Part shown: positions 59,705 through 64,000 of the stretch, piece by piece
How the letters are laid out: the number at the start of each line of letters is the position of its first letter
How positions within the stretch are numbered: the first letter of the stretch is position 1
From: Gyromitra esculenta
Taxonomy: Eukaryota; Ascomycota; Pezizomycetes; Pezizales; Discinaceae
Assembly: GCA_038503075.1 (NCBI GenBank)
Contig: JBCAML010000001.1
Coordinates: 682,001 to 746,000, forward strand
Direction of reading: 5' to 3'
Length of the DNA: 64,000 nt
Translations under genes and position numbers: made by a program
The notes under the pieces: model-generated
The model's input: the letters and a program-made list of their open reading frames with translations, nothing else
Told to the model about the DNA's origin: nothing
Database searches by the model: none

Positions 59705-60863
59705 CACGGATTCTGACACAGCAAGTCTGAATTGAAAATCAAAGAGTGGTGTGTGTGCTTGAAAAGATAAACTTGGATGACGATTATGAAAATCCACGTG
59801 CATGCAGAATCCCGATTCGACCAACGGACGCGTATCTATGCACTGCGCATGTACGTACGTGCCTCAATGCAGAGCATAACCCCTGTGCGTACCTTGACGG
59901 TACGTTATTAGTTTTGTATATCAAGACCTCATAAGATTGCGAAGATATTCCTATACATACCTAAAGCATTCAAATAACTTGGATTTTGAATGTTCGCGGT
60001 TATTTAATGCTAGAATGGCATTTGGATAAGAAGTTGTGCTTTCCCTGTACCTGCTGGCTAGGGTAAGAGGTTGGGTTAAGGTTCTGCGGCTCTGTTCGCT
60101 TCATGTGGCAATCACGGATGCGCCCGTGGCCTTCAAACACTGGATAGACCAAGCTTTTTTTTTTCTGCGACCCCATACCCTAAGCCCTGCTTGGCGGCTA
60201 AGCCTTTCTTATTGCTGGTTCTTTGAAATTGGCATTCGCTCAGGGAGGTTTAGTTCTGCCCCCATCTGGAGTTTTTTTCTTCTAAAAACGATATACTCAG
60301 GCAATAACGTTGTACAGCCACACCCAAAAGTCTTCAACTACCGTACAACTTTATTTGAACATATATTTATCTCCCCTTTTTTGTAAATACGGTTCCCCAG
60401 CTTGCTTTATGACTATTCACACGCAGTTAGGTTACCATGGACACGGAGATGGCTGACGACCCAACCCGACCTGGAATGGTCGAATACTGGTTGCGGGATA
60501 ACTAATTACTTTTAGCTACCTCCTTTTAACCCTACAGGGTTCTCCTGGTAATCTCCGGATTATGTCGAGATTGTCAGCGCTAGAGGTCGTTCGATTTTTT
60601 CATTTCCCTCTAGGGATAAAACGAACCCTGACAATTTGCGCTGATGGGTTAGTGGCAGGGTGTTCTCTACAAGCGTTAAAACGCGCCTATTTTGACATAC
60701 CGTGGATCTCAGTTAATGTATATGCCAGGGATATCGAGTGATCGCTTTTGAGCTATCCCATCCTTGTTCTGTTCAAATTATATAAATACACCGGGCCTGG
60801 TTCTACCGTTACTATAATTACAGTCTGACTGCTGGACGCGTTGTTTGCAGCTCGTGTGAAGTC
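59705..60863. other. Gene-free interval upstream of the AT-hook gene
   Basis: About 1.16 kb with no supported gene. Near its right end TTATATAAATAC (60778-60789) resembles a TATA box, about 75-85 bases upstream of the small ORF at 60864. Confidence 0.5.
60778..60789 (+). promoter_or_regulatory. TATA-like element before the 66-codon ORF
   Basis: TTATATAAATAC, about 80 bases upstream of the ATG at 60864 and a plausible distance for a fungal core promoter. The element is suggestive only. Confidence 0.35.
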
Positions 60864-61064
60864 ATGGATGATCACTCGTATATCCGTGGAATGTTGGAGA
60901 GCAAGCAACCAAGCAAATTTCATTCACGCATCCAACCCTTGGGTTATGGCGGCCGAATGTTGGAGAGCACTTTATTTCAGCCTTTGGGTTATTCGGCCGG
61001 TATTCCGGTTATGCAGGAGCTGTTTCGGACGCCGGTAAAGCGTATGCTGGAGCCCTCATTATAG
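60864..61064 (+). CDS. Small ORF with internal repeat, unknown
   Basis: 66 codons beginning MDDHSYIRGMLES. It has two copies of a short module: MLESKQPSKFHSRIQPLGYGGR and MLESTLFQPLGYSAG, and a third partial MLEP at the end. The repeats are visible in the DNA too (ATGTTGGAGAGCA twice, and CTTGGGTTAT followed by CGGCCG-like sequence). A TATA-like box sits about 80 bases upstream. No signal peptide or membrane span. Could be a small expressed protein or a decayed tandem repeat that happens to stay open. I know no family. Codon use gives no strong help at this length. Confidence 0.35.
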   Translation: MDDHSYIRGMLESKQPSKFHSRIQPLGYGGRMLESTLFQPLGYSAGIPVMQELFRTPVKRMLEPSL

Positions 61065-61474
61065 ATCTGATCGCCTTGCACAGCGAGGGTTCTCCCACCG
61101 GACTGCTTGTAAAGTTAAGCCAACTTTCTATGAAAATAAATAGTTTGCAAAATCATATAACTACATGTATATGCACTTCCATATGTTTGCTCAAGATGTA
61201 TGTAATGTAATCAGAATATGAACCTCCTTTTTTTTTTAGGTATCTTAAGTCTACCTTTGTCATTTTATCCCACAATCAGGTTATTTATCACAGCGCCATG
61301 AAACTAAAAAACACTAAAGAAACATAAGAAAAGCGCATACAGGTGAGCAACAGAGTGTCTGTATCTTTCAATACTTTTGTTAGAAAACCAACCATGAAAT
61401 AGTAATAAAAATACAGACTTAGACCCGAAACTTAAGTCCTTTTTATCCAACTATATTTTGTTCAGCATCCCCAC
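61065..61474. other. Intergenic, 3' flank of LSB6
   Basis: About 410 AT-rich bases, with a TACATGTA at 61162-61169 and a T9-10 run near 61229. No gene supported. Confidence 0.5.
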
Positions 61475-64000
61475 CTAACACCAAGTAAATACCGGATTTC
61501 TTGATTTCACCGCCTCCAATCTTTCAACAATAACTTTCCTTTGCGCTCCTTCACTCCCATCAACAGCTGAGTATCCCAGATCACCTTCCACATCATCATC
61601 GTTATACACATTCCTTGGTGGTCCTAAACCCGTAGTCAAAGAAAACCTCCGTTTTCGCTGGTCCAGGAAACTTGGGCCTTGCTTCTTCTTCGTAGGAATT
61701 GTCCGGGTTTCATCAAAGCTCTTGTGACTACGACGATGCGATCGTGGGGTGTTCATAGATGAAGACTGAACACTTGGGTTTGCTTCGCGGCCTGCGGAAG
61801 ACTTCGAAGCATTTGTTGTTACAGATTGTGGGGAAGCGGAGAGAATTTGGCCGTTATAATTTGACGACGAGCCTGATTCGTTACTTTGGAGGCTCTGAGT
61901 CCTCGACATTCCGAGTCTCACAGAGCTTGGGATCTCTGACCGGGGCGGAGAGAGACCTAAGAGGTCATGTTCTCGGGGTAAAGGTGCTGATGCGGCGGCA
62001 GCACCAATATCCATCTCGGCCTCCTCGTCAAAGCCATGCTCAAGGTCTGCTTCCCGGCGGCGGCGGGATTCCGAAGAAGGCACACGCAACGGAACAGCAA
62101 TTGGGACTTCCATTTCGTCATCCTATATTTGCACTTAAGTCAGTATGGATCACCAACTACCCTATGGCACTTTTCTGGGGTAACGGAATTTGGAAATGGG
62201 CGAGAGAAAAATACCCAGATATGAACCCTTGCCCGCCTTGTTAATTCCAAAGGGCCTTGATCAGGTGTCTTCAGCGTCTCAAGGACATTGAAAGCCTGCC
62301 CTTTAAGGACTGCAATCTGTTTTTGGAACATTCGCTCTTTGAAGTCAGAATCTTGCTCAAACAATTTCCGTAGCATTGTTTGTGTCTCCGCCCACCATTT
62401 TGTAGATGTTAATAGTGGGATAAAGTGATCTCTGGTCTTCTGCGAGAAGGGTTGCCCGATAAGTGACACAGGGAGAAAAAGCCAACCAAATGGGAAACTT
62501 CGCCATTGGTCCGGATGTTTCCATGGAAATGCCAATGAATTATCGATGGCACCGATCGTGATCGTAGTATTGACACCTGGCTGAGGTGTTCCAGATCTAG
62601 AGCTTGCAACCATAGGTTCCTGAACCCGGTAGATCGGAGATGCAGAGCGCAGGCTGTTCATCCCTATGACGTTCGGATCGTTGCTTGGAGGTTGCTGAGA
62701 GGGTAATGCAACGTTAAGGTGAGTTGGATGACTAACAACTGAGACCTCTTGCGTCTTCCAATCAACTTTAATCATCCAGTTATCAAGACCTCTATCAGTA
62801 TTCCTCATTATATAGTCCAAGATAACAAGTTTCTCAAGCTCCTCCCGGAAACTTTGTTGCAGCTGTTCGGTCCACATAAATCGTCGATTGTTTGGATCCT
62901 CCGCCTGGGAAGGATTACTTGATTCACCATCAGACAAATCATCATCATCAGCACCACTCGGTCTACAAGCTGAGGCCCAAGGAGCCCGCCTCCTTGGAGC
63001 AGCATCCGCCCGAAAGCCGGGATTATACTGATCCGGCCATGGGTGTTGACGGAGAAAAACATTAGCGTCTTTAAACCGCCTTTATTAGCTTTAAGATTCA
63101 TCGAATAAACAATAAATCGACTGTGCACCTTGAAATCCTTGGAGAAACACCTGAAAGCTTCCGACTTTTGGGGGCAAGGGCTTATGTCTCCGATAGTAAG
63201 CTCGTCGATCCCAGTAATCGTAATGAAATGCTTTGCTGGATAGTTTGACGACATCTGTGTAGGGGACTAGGAATGTTCTTAATTGTCGATCGAGAACACA
63301 TGCCGCAGCCTCAGAGATATAACTAAGATTGGGTATTAAACTTTCCAATGGGTTAGTACTAATCAATTATTCTTCACATTTGGGTTTACAAACCATGCGC
63401 GACCAAAGAAACATGGGAATCTAAACTATCAATTAGCCAATAAAAACGCAAAGCGATAAAAACCTCAGAGGTACATACAAAGTACGATGCAGCCACTTCA
63501 TCATTTTTGGGTTTAGCTTTCCATATCTAATCGAGGAGATTCAGCAAGCCAGTCCACTCCTAATGTAGCGGTAGAAAAGCACTCACGGTTCCTCATCCTT
63601 CGGTTTGAAAACTCCCACGATCTTCCCATCACTATTCCTCATAAAATAGCTTCCAGATGAACCCTGCTTGATAAGTTTAGGATCAATACCTTTCCTAATA
63701 GCTACTCTCACTGACTCTGTAATTTCCTCGAATTGCTCCTGGGCAAGATGGGTGTTCTCCGGTAGCTCGGGTGAATTATCAGGGGTTCCATCCAGGGGAC
63801 CTCGGGAACCTTCTGGTGGCACAAAGACCGAATAGACGATTTCTAAGGGGGGATGTTCATGATGTGACCGCCCCTTCTTCAGCTTAAACTTGCTGGCAAT
63901 CTCCCTGCTCCAACGTTCCAAGCGCGCATTGATTGCTTTGATGTCGACACCAGAGCTGTTGCTCCGCGTGCGTTTCATAGCTCGGCCATTCTGATGCGAG
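61475..64000 (-). CDS. LSB6: Type II phosphatidylinositol 4-kinase (5' end outside window)
   Basis: Membrane-bound lipid kinase making PI4P on Golgi, endosome and vacuole membranes. Six exons on the minus strand: (64000)-63587, 63526-63479, 63420-63394, 63340-63129, 63068-62215, 62122-61475. The reading frame continues upstream of the ATG at 63978 to the window edge (NGRAMKRTRSNSSGVDIKA), and homologues have more N-terminal sequence, so the start is probably outside. ATP-site region: KQGSSGSYFMRN, VGVFKPKDEEPYGKLNPKMM. PI4KII block PCFFGRACLIPNLSYISEAA is assembled from three exons, one only 27 bases. The catalytic loop is DYIMRNTDRGLDNWMIK; AIDNSLAFPWKHPD gives the metal-binding Asp. The C-terminal 215 residues are disordered and Ser-rich. 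Phases agree throughout. Confidence 0.9.

Overview
This 64 kb window is eukaryotic nuclear DNA from a filamentous ascomycete (Pezizomycotina). Most genes are split by introns of about 50-100 bases with GTNNGN...YAG borders. The gene set includes families typical of ascomycetes (TRAPP-II subunit Trs65, telomere-capping protein Mtc6, Rrg7, Spo71) next to universal housekeeping genes. I see no bacterial, viral or organellar segment, no intact transposon, no rRNA and no convincing tRNA. I cannot name the genus from sequence alone.

Layout, left to right: PMS1 mismatch-repair MutL homologue (+); a small unrecognised gene broken by two apparent frameshifts (+); IMP2 mitochondrial inner-membrane peptidase (+); SPO71-type prospore-membrane PH protein (-); a PH-domain protein (-); a 3.2 kb gene-free stretch; a Ser-rich coiled-coil protein (+); L-2-hydroxyglutarate dehydrogenase (-); METTL16-type RNA m6A methyltransferase (-); ARH1 adrenodoxin reductase (+, sharing a 158-base promoter with METTL16); MTC6 (-); a UFSP/ZUP1-type zinc-finger peptidase (-); an L-type lectin cargo receptor (-); PRP40 splicing factor (-); TRS65 (+); ETF-alpha (+); an LSH/DDM1-type SNF2 remodeller (+); BST1 GPI inositol-deacylase (-); RRG7 (-); eIF5A (+); RRN7 Pol I factor (+); an AT-hook protein of unknown function (-); a 66-codon repeat-bearing ORF (+); and LSB6 type II phosphatidylinositol 4-kinase (-), whose 5' end runs off the right edge.

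The genes do not form a pathway cluster. Loose themes are genome maintenance (PMS1, LSH, MTC6), mitochondrial function (IMP2, ARH1, L2HGDH, ETF-alpha, RRG7), early secretory traffic and GPI quality control (lectin, TRS65, BST1, LSB6) and RNA biology (METTL16, PRP40, RRN7, eIF5A). ARH1 and ETF-alpha both belong to mitochondrial electron-transfer systems, and L2HGDH homologues in animals pass electrons to ubiquinone, but the three genes are 18 kb apart here. For nearly every multi-exon gene I rebuilt exon phases by hand and the coding length came out divisible by three; exon coordinates are given in each entry.

I found no clearly new biological system. The points most worth a second look are: a TACATGTA palindrome that recurs only in gene-free DNA; two GC-AG introns, one of which (RRN7) could be retained in frame; the doubly frameshifted gene near 4.3-4.9 kb; the small repeat ORF near 60.9 kb; the Arg/Asp mixed-charge repeats in the ZUP1-like protease; and several very small exons (for example 27 bases in LSB6) that automated annotation is likely to miss.
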